A stretch of DNA of 64,000 bases, taken from positions 1 through 64,000 of the forward strand of contig NZ_BBMZ01000002.1 of the NCBI RefSeq assembly GCF_000759795.1. The letters are read 5' to 3'. The notes beneath the pieces were generated by a model that did not search any database, was not told the DNA's origin, and saw nothing but the letters and a program-made list of their open reading frames with translations. The stretch comes from Pseudescherichia vulneris NBRC 102420. GTDB taxonomy: Bacteria; Pseudomonadota; Gammaproteobacteria; Enterobacterales; Enterobacteriaceae. This document shows positions 1 through 9,367 of this stretch, one piece after another; position 1 is the first letter of the stretch, and each line of letters opens with the position of its first letter. The position numbers and the translations under genes were made by a program.

Positions 1-2511
1 ATCGGCTGCCGGAAGCGACAGCTGCCAGTTACCATCCGTCCCGACAATAGCGGTGTAGGTTTTGCCGTTCAGAGTGACCGTCACCGGCTGGCCGCGTTCA
101 GCGACCGAGCTGATGCCGCTCAGAATCTGCTCCTGGCCCAGCTCCTGGCCGTTGAGTTTGCCGTCCGCCGTCAGCGGCAGCAGGCTGAGCGCGGGCAGAG
201 TGGTATCTACCTGCGCGGTGCTGGTGAGCGGCGCGCTGTTGCCTGCGGCATCAATCGCATTGACGTTGATGGTCAGCAGCCCGTCCGGGATGGTCTGCAT
301 ATCGCTGGCGGGAACGATCGCGCGCCAGTTGCCGTCGCCGTCTACCAGCGCCTGATAGGTTTTCCCTGCCAGCTGCACGCTTACGCTCTGCCCGCTGCCG
401 GAGACGCCGGTGTTACCGCTCAACACCTGATCCAGCCCTTTTTCCACGCTGTTAAGGTAGCCATCACCAAACGGTGCATCGATGGTCGGAATAGGCAGAT
501 AGTGGATCTGCACATTCAGCGTGTGGGTGTCGCCTGCGGCCTGGGCTCCCTGAGTAACAACCGCTTCTACGATGTTTGGACCGTCCGGCAGCAGCAGCAG
601 ATCGGCAGAAGGGATCTGTACGCTCCAGTTCCCTGCGGCATCGATAGCGGTAACGGCATACTCTTTGCCGTTAAAGAAAACAACGATACTGACGTCCGGC
701 CCGGTCACCGTGGTTACGCCACGCACCTCCAGCGGACTCTGCGCCTCGTTGGCATTCAGGTAGTCATCGGTTGAGAGAATAGCGATGGCGATGCCGTTCT
801 GGCTACCATCGACGTTAATGGTTTCGGTACGCACTACCGGCGTGCCGTTAGCATCGTTTACCGAGACGGTAAGGGAATTATCGCCCTGCGCCAGGGAGGC
901 GAGATCGCCTGCTGGCAGGGTGGTTTTCCAGCTGCCGTCGCCCATCACCTGCGCATAGTAGGTTTTGGTTCCCAGCGTAATCGTCACTACCTGCCCCGCC
1001 GGGATATTCACGGTTTGGCCGGAGAGCGTCTGGTTCAATTGCAGCTCGGCGGTATTGAGGACGTTATCTCCCGTTACTGGATCGACAATCACCTGTGGAC
1101 TGGTGAAGTTAGTAGTGAAGTCAGCCTGCCCGGTCGTCACGTTGCCCGCCAGGTCGACGATCTGATACTCCACGGTATAGGGCTGGCCATCCTGCAGCTG
1201 CTGGATATCGGCCTGGGGGATGCTTAGTTGCCAGCGGCCAAGGCTATCTACCGCAGTGGTGTAGCTTTTACCGTTTAGCGTTACCGTGACTGTGCTGCCC
1301 TGATCTTCGCTGCTGGAGAAGCCGCGAACGATCTTGTCTGAATTCAGTTGAGAGACATCAAGCGTATTGTTTGGTACGAAGGGGGTCATCTGGAGCACGG
1401 GCGGGACGGTATCCACCATGAGCTCCATCGAGGTAGTTACGGTACGCCCTTCACTGTCCGTCAGCACGACTCTCAGCAGGCGCAGCCCCTGCGGCAGTGA
1501 CTGAAGAATGTCAGCCGGCATATCAATGTTCCATGTGCCGTCGCTATTGACCTGGGTGGTCCAGGTATATTGTTCGACAGTAACGACAATCGGGCTGCCA
1601 GCGTTAACGGCTTCTGTGCTGCCGCTTAATACTTGGGTAGCGCTGACCTCTTGCAGGTTCAGTATATTATCGCCCGTAAGCGGGGCAACCGAGAGCGTAG
1701 AAACCGGTGGTGTAGTCTCACCGCCATCGTCCGGCGGTGTCGTTCCACCATCGTCAGGCGGCGTCGTTCCTCCATCGTCTGGCGGTGTAGTCCCGCCATC
1801 ATCCGGTGGCGTAGTCCCGCCATCTTCCGGCGGCGTGGTTCCGCCCTCATCCGGCGGAGTGGTTCCGCCCTCATCCGGCGGCGTGCTTCCACCCTCATCC
1901 GGCGGCGTGCTTCCACCCTCATCCGGCGGCGTGCTTCCACCCTCGTCTGGTGGCGTGGTTCCACCATTATCCGGCGGCGTTCCATCAATAGGTGGCAGGA
2001 CGCCATTATCCTCGGCCTCCTGGCGACTGCTGCCGCTACCGCCGCCGCCCGCTGCGGCTGCAATACCAACAATACCCCCGACTGCGGCTATCCCGCCCAA
2101 TACGGCTAATGCAGAGATCCCACCTGCGCCAACAAGAGAATCGACAGAGGCTTCAGAGAGTGCCGGTACGATTGCTTCCGCGGTAGCGGGCGCAGCGGAC
2201 TCGGCAAAGGGGAAGACGGCGTGGTGGGTGCCCAGGTCGTCTTCAAAAATCAGTTCGCTATGTAAGCCATTCTCATCAAGCACAAAAAAGCGCTGGTAGC
2301 GCACCGTCGTACCGTCGTTCATATGGACGATCAGGTCATTGCCTTCACGCTGATAGTAATTAACGGACTCCGGGGAGGCATTAATACGAACGATGCTGGT
2401 CTGCATCAGATTAACCACGCGGTCAGCACTCTGGCCATATTGATTAACGACATCACCAGTTCTTTGATTTATAATATCCACTGACCCAGCAGGGCTAATT
2501 TGGGGAGCCAT
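1..2511 (-). CDS. bapA: BapA-like giant type I-secreted adhesin, N-terminal part (3' end outside window)
   Basis: This is a surface adhesin of the BapA/biofilm-associated type, open to the window edge (837 codons seen). ATG at 2511 is preceded by a GAGAGGAC ribosome site. There is no Sec signal peptide, as expected for type I secretion. Residues 1-130 look like the BapA prefix domain, followed by an Ala/Gly-rich hydrophobic stretch (about 135-165). A Pro-Pro-Asp-Glu-Gly-Gly linker covers about 174-270. From about 275 at least six Ig-like repeats of 90-100 residues follow, each opening with a motif like PLTGDNILN. In Salmonella bapA also sits beside smpB-ssrA, which fits the position here. The secretion signal and transporter genes would lie to the left of the window. 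Family assignment is firm; the exact orthology is inferred. Confidence 0.85.
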   Translation of the reverse strand, partial: MAPQISPAGSVDIINQRTGDVVNQYGQSADRVVNLMQTSIVRINASPESVNYYQREGNDLIVHMNDGTTVRYQRFFVLDENGLHSELIFEDDLGTHHAVFPFAESAAPATAEAIVPALSEASVDSLVGAGGISALAVLGGIAAVGGIVGIAAAAGGGGSGSSRQEAEDNGVLPPIDGTPPDNGGTTPPDEGGSTPPDEGGSTPPDEGGSTPPDEGGTTPPDEGGTTPPEDGGTTPPDDGGTTPPDDGGTTPPDDGGTTPPDDGGETTPPVSTLSVAPLTGDNILNLQEVSATQVLSGSTEAVNAGSPIVVTVEQYTWTTQVNSDGTWNIDMPADILQSLPQGLRLLRVVLTDSEGRTVTTSMELMVDTVPPVLQMTPFVPNNTLDVSQLNSDKIVRGFSSSEDQGSTVTVTLNGKSYTTAVDSLGRWQLSIPQADIQQLQDGQPYTVEYQIVDLAGNVTTGQADFTTNFTSPQVIVDPVTGDNVLNTAELQLNQTLSGQTVNIPAGQVVTITLGTKTYYAQVMGDGSWKTTLPAGDLASLAQGDNSLTVSVNDANGTPVVRTETINVDGSQNGIAIAILSTDDYLNANEAQSPLEVRGVTTVTGPDVSIVVFFNGKEYAVTAIDAAGNWSVQIPSADLLLLPDGPNIVEAVVTQGAQAAGDTHTLNVQIHYLPIPTIDAPFGDGYLNSVEKGLDQVLSGNTGVSGSGQSVSVQLAGKTYQALVDGDGNWRAIVPASDMQTIPDGLLTINVNAIDAAGNSAPLTSTAQVDTTLPALSLLPLTADGKLNGQELGQEQILSGISSVAERGQPVTVTLNGKTYTAIVGTDGNWQLSLPAAD
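1702..1990 (-). repeat. 24-bp tandem repeats encoding the adhesin's Pro/Gly/Asp linker
   Basis: About eleven near-identical in-frame 24-base units encode an 8-residue repeat of the form GGTTPPDE. Neighbouring units differ only at a few positions (GGST/GGTT, DE/DD/ED). The repeat separates the prefix domain from the Ig-like repeats and is a likely site of length variation by slippage. Confidence 0.85.
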
Positions 2512-3086
2512 ATAATGTCCTCTCGCTATTTAGAACGCTTTTTTGTGCATGTGCCAGACTTATTTTTGGCAGAGGAAGAGCGCTACCGAAATAAAATGGC
2601 AGAAATGAATCATCTTGGTAATAACTGGGCCGTAGATCTATAAGTTATTGTTTTTCAATGAATTGATACCTCTTGCATAACTTCGACGCAGAATTGATCT
2701 CATTAAAATATATAATCAATAGTCTGAAATTAGGCAAACTCCCAAGTCACAAATTTTCACATTTTTTTAAATACAGAATATATTGTTAACAAATTCGTTA
2801 ATATTTAAGCGACGCTTAAATAGTGCGTATAGTGAATAGATGATTTTTTAATTATTAACATTAAGCGAAGCGGCGATATTGCGATATATCATATATGAGA
2901 AATATTGAATATATTCTCTCAGGCTTTATATTCTGAATAAAAGCGGCTTAACGCTGACAACGGAGCATCTCAGGCCTGAGGAATAGGGCCTGTTCATACT
3001 TTAACCAACTGAAGGTCATACGGATGTTGTAGTGATATGGACTGGTGCGTTGGTGGCAAAACCTGTTATACTGTAGTCAACACATT
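2512..3086. promoter_or_regulatory. AT-rich divergent intergenic region (bapA / ssrA promoters)
   Basis: These 575 bases contain no credible gene. They are strongly AT-rich from about 2640 to 2940, as is usual for H-NS-bound adhesin promoters. A good -10 hexamer (TATACT, 3067-3072) lies 15 bases before the mature tmRNA 5' end. I see no convincing -35 for ssrA and cannot place the bapA promoter. Confidence 0.5.
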
Positions 3087-3449
3087 GGGGCTGATTCTGG
3101 ATTCGACGGGATTTGCGAAACCCAAGGTGCATGCCGAGGGGAGGTTTGCCTCGTTAAAAGCCTCAAAAAAATAGTCGCAAACGACGAAAACTACGCTTTA
3201 GCAGCTTAATAACCTGCTTCGAGCCCTCTCTCCCTAGCCTCCGCTCTTAGGACGGGGATCAAGAGAGGTCAAACCCAAAAGAGATCGCGCGGATGCCCTG
3301 CCTGGGGTTGAAGCGTTAAAACTAATCAGGCTAGTTTGTTAGTGGCGTGTCTGTCCGCAGCTGGCAAGCGAATGTAAAGACTGACTAAGCATGTAGTGCC
3401 GAGGATGTAGGAATTTCGGACGCGGGTTCAACTCCCGCCAGCTCCACCA
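3087..3449 (+). ncRNA. ssrA: transfer-messenger RNA (tmRNA)
   Basis: The tmRNA rescues ribosomes stalled on truncated mRNAs by trans-translation with SmpB. It is 363 bases, the same length as in E. coli. It begins GGGGCUGAUUCUGG and ends in the tRNA-like arm with an encoded CCA (3447-3449). The tag reading frame at 3177-3209 encodes ANDENYALAA followed by a stop. Its 3' end is the classic attachment target of CP4-57-type islands, and an integrase relic begins 200 bases downstream, so this end is probably the left attachment site. I found no second copy of the 3' end to the right. Confidence 0.98.
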
Positions 3450-3492
3450 AAATTCTTTGTCGATGGTCACCAGAGCCTGAGACGAAGTCCTG

Positions 3493-3527
3493 AAAGCCCG
3501 TAAGGCGTGAGCCTGGCGGGCTTTTTT
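3493..3527 (+). terminator. Rho-independent terminator downstream of ssrA
   Basis: AAAGCCCG (3493-3500) pairs with CGGGCTTT, with a small inner GGC/GCC stem and a run of six T. It probably terminates ssrA precursor transcription. Confidence 0.75.
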
Positions 3528-3595
3528 GTGCCCTCAATTTGTCCCGCGAAGTCCGAAGCCAACTAAATAAATCAAAACCTTTTAGGCCTACTGAG

Positions 3596-3632
3596 AGGCC
3601 CAACGAAAAGCTCTATTGTTTTCGTTGGGCCT
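3596..3632. repeat. 14-bp perfect inverted repeat before the integrase relic
   Basis: AGGCCCAACGAAAA (3596-3609) and its exact reverse complement (3619-3632) are separated by 9 bases, ending 20 bases before the integrase ATG. It could be a terminator, an integrase operator or part of the attachment region; the sequence does not decide. Confidence 0.6.
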
Positions 3633-3651
3633 AAACGCATGGAGACTCCCC

Positions 3652-4278
3652 ATGGCAAGAAAAACCAAGCCGTTAACCGATACGGAAATCAAAGCCGCCA
3701 AACCTAAAGATGCCGATTACCAGCTGTATGAGGGTGACGGGCTTACTCTGTTAATCAAGTCCAGTGGTAGTAAGCTCTGGCAGTTCCGTTATTATCGACC
3801 TCTGACAAAGCAGCGAACCAAGCAGAGCTTCGGTGCCTACCCTGCCGTCTCACTTTCTGATGCGCGTAAACTCAGAGCTGAATCTCGAGTTTTGTTGGCG
3901 AAAGACATTGATCCTTAGGAACATCAGAAAGAGCAGGTTAGAAATTCTCAAGAAGCCAAAACCAACACTTTTCTGTTAGTAGCCGAACGATGGTGGAATG
4001 TGAAGAAAGCCAGCGTGACGGTGGATTATGCCGACGATATCTGGCGCTCACTTGAGAGAGATATTTTTCCAGCAATCGGTGATATCAGTGTCACTGAGAT
4101 TAAGGCTCATACTCTGGTTAAAGCAGTACAGCCGGTTCAGGCCAGAGGTGCATTAGAGACTGTTCGCCGCCTTTGTCAGCGTATTAACGAAGTCATGATT
4201 TATGCGCAGAACACAGGCCTGATTGATGCTGTTCCCAGCGTAAAGACGATAATCTCAACAGCCACGCCTGTGCTATAG
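3652..4278 (+). pseudogene. P4/CP4-57-type integrase, left copy, stop-interrupted and truncated
   Basis: This is a tyrosine recombinase of the P4-like island family. The start at ATG 3652 gives the usual N-terminal arm-binding domain (DUF4102 type, KPLTDTEIKAAKPKD...). An in-frame TAG at 3916-3918 splits the gene. The same frame resumes with the core-binding domain (WWNVKKASV...). The homology breaks off just after PSVK (about 4250), so the catalytic domain with the Arg, HxxR and Tyr residues is missing. It cannot be active. A second copy at 15570-16629 is closely similar at DNA level over the shared part. Confidence 0.9.
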
Positions 4279-4403
4279 TGTAGGTACAAAACCCATCGCT
4301 TGATGTGGCGAGGTAATCGATAAAATCTCAGATTAAGCTCTTGATTAATTTTGTTTTTACTCATTTTCTTCATGGCATTATCCTTTGTTTTTTTGCAAAA
4401 AAA

Positions 4404-4634
4404 TTAAACTGTCCGGGAAGCGATCCACTCGTCTACTGAGGTAGAGCGCCAGCCTACAAATACAGCCCCAAGCCGGATAGGTTTAGGAAAATCAGCATCG
4501 TAATACCGGGATTTTAGGTTCAATTTTTCGTAGATACTGGATCGGGATATACCCAGGAGCGTCGTTAACTCAGCCATACGCAGAATGCGCAAAGGCTGGT
4601 TAGAATGGTTTGTTTGTTCACATGGTTTTAACAT
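4404..4634 (-). CDS. AlpA family DNA-binding regulator
   Basis: A 76-residue protein of the AlpA family of small phage/island regulators. In CP4-57 AlpA promotes excision by activating the integrase gene. The helix-turn-helix region is recognisable as LRMAELTTLLGISRSSIYEKL (about residues 18-38), followed by the typical FPKPIRLGAVFVGWRSTSVDEWI segment. It is intact although the adjacent integrase is broken, and it is divergent from the decayed gene that follows. A target is not evident because the integrase is dead; it may now regulate only itself or other island genes. Confidence 0.85.
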   Translation of the reverse strand: MLKPCEQTNHSNQPLRILRMAELTTLLGISRSSIYEKLNLKSRYYDADFPKPIRLGAVFVGWRSTSVDEWIASRTV

Positions 4635-4734
4635 TTTTAGTTCCCCTTATCGCAAGTCTTCGTCAGCGCTCAAACACTCTCATATCATCTGAGATACTGT
4701 CCGCGTCAAAAAACGGAAACCAACCGGAGGGAAC

Positions 4735-6471
4735 GTGGGGACTCATGCTTTTGCTGATATGATGTATCGTCTTTACCAGTGCTTTGGCCTGTTTGAAAAG
4801 GATGACGAACGGCGTGAAGTGCGTGGAAACAGCATTTTTTCCTTTCATCAGAATTTTTTTGATCAAGGCTATAACGATATAATAAGAATAATTGACATCA
4901 ATGAAGTCTTCTGCCTCGAAGAAAGGCGAGAAGTTTTTTACAAATACGAGCAACTATTTAACGCGATAATGCATATTCCTGTTTTTTCTTATCTGGACAA
5001 TCACCAAATCGCAAAACGATATCTTCAGCTCGCATTGCCCCCCCATAGTGGCATTAGACATTTACGATTCCCTTCCCCCCAATGATGAAATGCATTTCTA
5101 TTACCATCTTCATTTTTTTTAATCAGCACACATTATCCACACGAAAGCGTTGATACAAGAAAGATTTATGCTGGAGTGAAAGAATATTTACGGGTATATA
5201 TTCGCACGCTTGAGTTTCACTACACTGATCATCTGGCTTCACTTATTGATTTCATTAACGGCATTAAAGAAAAGAGTGGGTAGAAGGGAGCCACTATAGA
5301 AAGAGTAATAAAAGATTGCCGTACAGAGTATGATGCAAGCTACATTCCTGAAAAGGATATAAAACTCAATTTACTGAATTTAAATAAAATTGAAAATGCT
5401 TATCTCTCGCTTAACGTACTGCTTGCATTTGAACGCAAGACCTCTGCTGTCACCGCGATATCAATGCATTACCGAAATACTATGAGAAATGGCATTAATT
5501 GCAAAAGTAGTTATGGCATTCTATGTCGATATCTCTATTCCAGAGGATACGATGAACAATTGTTACCCTATATTACACTCGCCTTGTATAACGAGGCAGT
5601 CCGACCGGTTTCGGTAATGATAGAGGAGAAACCGTATCGCTATGCTCACGAATTAAAATGGCTTATTTTTAACACCAGAAAAAACACAAAATACTCCAAA
5701 TGGGATTTAGCCGAAATGGCATCTTGTTTCGATACTGCAGTTAATTCGGAAGTCCTAATACCCTACTCCCAACTTTTACAAATCATCATTTTTCTCAGTA
5801 AGAATAAAACAGATGAAGCATTCCGACTTGTAAACAACGTCCCATTAGGCACCTTACCGATTGGTTACCTTCCCTCAGCCTTTTCAGTTATCAAGCTGGC
5901 ATTAAAAGTGAAACTGGAAAGAAAAAAATAAGAAATAAAACATTACTGTCTACGATAAACAGTACCTTAGGTAATCAAAGTACTATTACCGAACTTATTG
6001 CTATAACTCAGGGAGAAACCGATAGTAATGTTGTATTATGCGCAGATAACATGACGATCATGCGTGCAATAAAAGTGTACAACCACATTATAAGAAAGGT
6101 AGGCTATCCATCTGAAGATTCATCATCTGATATCTGTCCACAAGCCATATTCGGCTTGCTTGATGAAATAGAATGTGCACTGGGTAAGCTAAATATTCTT
6201 TTCTGCAAAACACATGATAACATTGATAGTAATGAACTGGCAGGGCTTATAGTGAAAAATAGAATACTAACAGCTCATGAATTGAATGAAAACTTAGTTG
6301 GCGTACTTGATAAATGCACACTTTATAATTTCCTGAGTAGCATTAATGTTTTTTATTAATTATCTGAGGTGCTCTGGAGAAGAACTAGGACACATCAGAA
6401 TATTTTCCGGAGTAACAGAAAAACCAAGACGTCTTCGTGAAAAGATATATGAGGCTTTGAGGATTGGTTAA
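4735..6471 (+). pseudogene. Decayed island gene of unknown function (multiple frameshifts)
   Basis: Reading frames can be stitched across lesions into one long protein-like sequence of about 560 codons, but I do not recognise it. The lesions are a shift at a six-C run (5039-5044), a shift at an eight-T run (about 5113-5120), an in-frame TAG (5281-5283), a shift at a seven-A run (5922-5928) and another at a T-run near 6350. The longest open pieces are 4735-5085, 5284-5931 and 5931-6359, with a tail 6358-6471. Composition is AT-rich and the pieces read as mixed helical cytosolic protein with no membrane segment or catalytic motif I can name. It could be two adjacent genes rather than one. The GTG at 4735 has a close GGAGGG upstream. 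Confidence 0.6.
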
Positions 6472-6574
6472 TAAAAACGAAGAGCGGGGAGCTTAAGGAG
6501 AAGGGAAAAACGACCAAACGTTAATAAAAAGTGCTGACACACTGCGGAAAAGCAAATTACACTTTATGATTTCG

Positions 6575-6608
6575 CTGCTACAGCTGCTACGTGTAGCAGC
6601 TGTAGCAG
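6575..6608. repeat. 16-bp perfect inverted repeat 3' of the GTPase operon
   Basis: CTGCTACAGCTGCTAC (6575-6590) and its exact reverse complement (6593-6608) are separated by two bases. Each arm itself contains a repeated GCTGCTAC-type unit. It lies between the decayed plus-strand gene and the operon that ends at 6751, in 280 bases without any other feature. There is no T-run, so a standard terminator is unlikely. Confidence 0.75.
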
Positions 6609-6750
6609 GGGTCAGAGATAGATGAGTAAATTATTTATTTCAAATAATGAGTCGATCATATGTCAGACCAAGAACAAGTAAAATTTCATTTTCTAATTAA
6701 GAAGCAATTTTTCTCCTTTTAGTAAGCACATATATTTTATATATTATTTT

Positions 6751-9366
6751 CTACTCATGAAGAAACTCAGCAATAATACGTTTCACATGAATTTTCCTAT
6801 CAGCATCAAGTCGTTCAAGGTCACTCTCCATTTTATATAAATATTTTTCCCCTCCGTAAGATTGCGCCACTCGCTTAAGTATTTTAAATTCTTCATCACA
6901 TAAACACGCGGTTAGAGCCAGATCTCCCGGGTTCCAGGATGAAGACATAAAAGCATCAACAAGTTCATTTCGAGCAGTCTTACAACGATCCCAATCGAAG
7001 AATGAGAAGATATTAAAACGCTCCGAGAAATCATTGGCTGTTGATAATTCTTTATAAATAACGGGGAATAATGCGGATATCATCAATGAAACAGGTTTAT
7101 GTCGAGCATTAAGCAATGATGGGATGAGGGTGGTCGCCGCATCAATTAGTGCTGAATAGGAAACCTCTTTAGCATCAGACATAAGTTTGGCGCAAGCATT
7201 ATTAGCATCCTCATTTAAATAACTGACTTGCCTCATACGCAGCATATTCGCTATTTCGTTAACCACATATAATATTTTTTGACGAATCAATGCTTGAGAT
7301 TTTTCTAGTACAATTACATTTCTACTGGCCAGTTCAGAATTAATCTCTCTCTCTAATGCGTTATAAATAACCCATTTTGGATCAAGATCATGACCAATAA
7401 TATTTAGCAGCATGGACAAAATCTCTACATCATTCTCAAAACGATTACGTAGACATCTACCTAATGCATATTTTGCTATCAAAAGCTTTTGGTCGTTATT
7501 GACTTCTGAAATCACAACCATAACAATCCTGACATATATATTTATAGGAACGATGTCTTGTAATACAGCTCTTTCAAGTATGTCTAGATCATTTTTCGTC
7601 AGACGTTCGGCTACACTTTCACTAATCTTGATATTGGATAATAGCTTAACAAATTGTTGCTCATCCGCACGACGGATGACATTCGCTAAAATAATTGATG
7701 ACGTTTTTTCAGATAAACTTGTTTCGTCAAGCAGCCAAAGCACATCATCTACAGTAGGGTTAATCGTCTGAGCTAGCAATGCCTGAGCCCGTGTAGAACT
7801 GTTTTTTGAAATTAATATCTTACGGACCTCTGAAATTCCCCCAATATCTCGAGCACGGTTAATTAGCGCCATACTAATTTTTTTAGACTGAAAATCATTG
7901 GTATTTTTCAACCAAACAAGTTCATCTGAAATCCCACTTATATCAAGGCTACTAATGATGGGGAGAGCGACTGGAAGATGACGATCTTCAATCAGCAAAG
8001 GAAGCAAAATTACCCCAACTTTAAATGAAAGTGATTTATCTAGCTCTGATAATACAAGTCCAGTGAAATGAATTAATTCATCATCACTAGTAATTTTACC
8101 TGCAAGTCCATCGCCTAACAAAACTAAGTTGGCAAATATATTTGCAGGTACGCTTAAAAGTACTTTTTTAACCATTGAACTTGGGCTTTTACCAAGCCCA
8201 GATGCGATCCCTGGCACCAAATTATTAATGATATCATCAGAATTAGTTTGGTTTATCAGGTTAATTATACCCTCTGGGTCTTTTTCAGATAAATACATGG
8301 CTAGGTTATTAACAGCAATTATACAACCAGCCATGTCACGCCCTATAGTTTTTCTGGTCAATGCGCCTGCAAATTCCCAAGCATCCTTTTCAGGTAGATT
8401 ATTTTCGACCGTATTAATAACATCAAGTAAGCGCGGTGTTAACAATGCCATAGCATGTTCACCGTTTACCATTCCAGAATTAGCGATATCAAGCAGACCT
8501 AAAAATGCTGTCGGTGTTTGTTCCAGCTTATCAAAGAGTTCATCCCAGAGAAGAGCTATACGGAGTACAGAAACATTTTCAGCTTCATTGTTATTTATAA
8601 GTTTAAAAGCATTTTTTGACAATAGTCTCGGTGTTGACTCCTCAAAAACACGACGGACGATAACTTTTGTCCATCGATGCCGTGCTGCAGGTAATAAACG
8701 CCCGTCTACACGACGCCCTGGCCAGTCGGAAAAGCGAGCTTTTGCGTTAGAAGGCGAAAAAACAAGATCTAAATCACGCCCCATTATCTTTCTGGGAGAT
8801 AACGCAAACGTTGAAAAGGTGAATTTTTGTCTGATATTTGGCCACAGTGCGACAAGTAAATGTAATGCGATTAGTTCAGGCTTTGGTGCATCAAATATGA
8901 CTACCGGCTTAGGCTCTTCAAGAAAAAGAGCCTCAAGCAACTCGGATGCATTGAAACCCGTAATGGGTGGAAGTGTTTCCGTTACTAGTTCCTTTTCCTT
9001 ACACTGGACAAGAACCGCTTCTATTTCAGATGGTAATTCTGAAGAATTAAGCAGCTCAAGAATAGCACTGAGCGGAGGTGTATTAGCCCATACATTGGCA
9101 TCAACTAGTAAACTTTTAGTTCTAACACAACCAGCTCTAGGAACACTATGATCCTGCCAAGTTCTTGCAATTACATAATAGGTTCCGCTGGGTAGCGGAT
9201 AAGCCGTTAGATAAGGTACGAATTGTTCTTTTGGACGTAGGGGGCCAGCTACATCGGAGAGACGATCCACCGTTGCCTGATCTTCTTTAGAAAGCAATGT
9301 AGAAGATGCCAGAAGTTGATGACCTTTACGGTATCCGTGTATCTGTATATTAATGGTGGTAACCAT
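6751..9366 (-). CDS. GAP1-N1 domain protein of a GTPase conflict system
   Basis: A large (871-residue) protein whose first 100 or so residues match the GAP1-N1 pattern (IHGYRKGHQLLASSTLL near residues 9-25). GAP1 proteins are companions of double-GTPases in predicted bacterial conflict systems; the name stands for GTPase-associated protein 1, not for proven GTPase activation. The remainder (about 150-871) is Leu/Ile-rich and apparently all helical, with no signal peptide, membrane segment or enzyme motif that I can see. It is the last gene of the five-gene operon, its ATG lying one base after the stop of the upstream GTPase gene. It may be the sensor or scaffold. Intact over its full length. 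Family call good, role inferred. Confidence 0.8.
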   Translation of the reverse strand: MVTTINIQIHGYRKGHQLLASSTLLSKEDQATVDRLSDVAGPLRPKEQFVPYLTAYPLPSGTYYVIARTWQDHSVPRAGCVRTKSLLVDANVWANTPPLSAILELLNSSELPSEIEAVLVQCKEKELVTETLPPITGFNASELLEALFLEEPKPVVIFDAPKPELIALHLLVALWPNIRQKFTFSTFALSPRKIMGRDLDLVFSPSNAKARFSDWPGRRVDGRLLPAARHRWTKVIVRRVFEESTPRLLSKNAFKLINNNEAENVSVLRIALLWDELFDKLEQTPTAFLGLLDIANSGMVNGEHAMALLTPRLLDVINTVENNLPEKDAWEFAGALTRKTIGRDMAGCIIAVNNLAMYLSEKDPEGIINLINQTNSDDIINNLVPGIASGLGKSPSSMVKKVLLSVPANIFANLVLLGDGLAGKITSDDELIHFTGLVLSELDKSLSFKVGVILLPLLIEDRHLPVALPIISSLDISGISDELVWLKNTNDFQSKKISMALINRARDIGGISEVRKILISKNSSTRAQALLAQTINPTVDDVLWLLDETSLSEKTSSIILANVIRRADEQQFVKLLSNIKISESVAERLTKNDLDILERAVLQDIVPINIYVRIVMVVISEVNNDQKLLIAKYALGRCLRNRFENDVEILSMLLNIIGHDLDPKWVIYNALEREINSELASRNVIVLEKSQALIRQKILYVVNEIANMLRMRQVSYLNEDANNACAKLMSDAKEVSYSALIDAATTLIPSLLNARHKPVSLMISALFPVIYKELSTANDFSERFNIFSFFDWDRCKTARNELVDAFMSSSWNPGDLALTACLCDEEFKILKRVAQSYGGEKYLYKMESDLERLDADRKIHVKRIIAEFLHE

Positions 9367-9367
9367 T

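Noticed and set aside
1702-1990. CRISPR-like array
   Set aside because: The units are contiguous 24-mers without spacers and encode an in-frame protein repeat.
1508-2299. Long plus-strand frame with Pro-Pro-Ser-Ser-Gly-Gly repeats
   Set aside because: It is the antisense shadow of the adhesin linker; the minus frame has the start, ribosome site and Ig repeats.
4663-4953. 96-codon minus-strand frame beside alpA
   Set aside because: Overlaps the decayed plus-strand gene, has no family character, and the plus frame continues coherently beyond it.
8129-9151. 340-codon plus-strand frame
   Set aside because: Antisense to the GAP1-N1 gene, no ribosome site, and low-complexity Ser/Arg composition typical of shadow frames.
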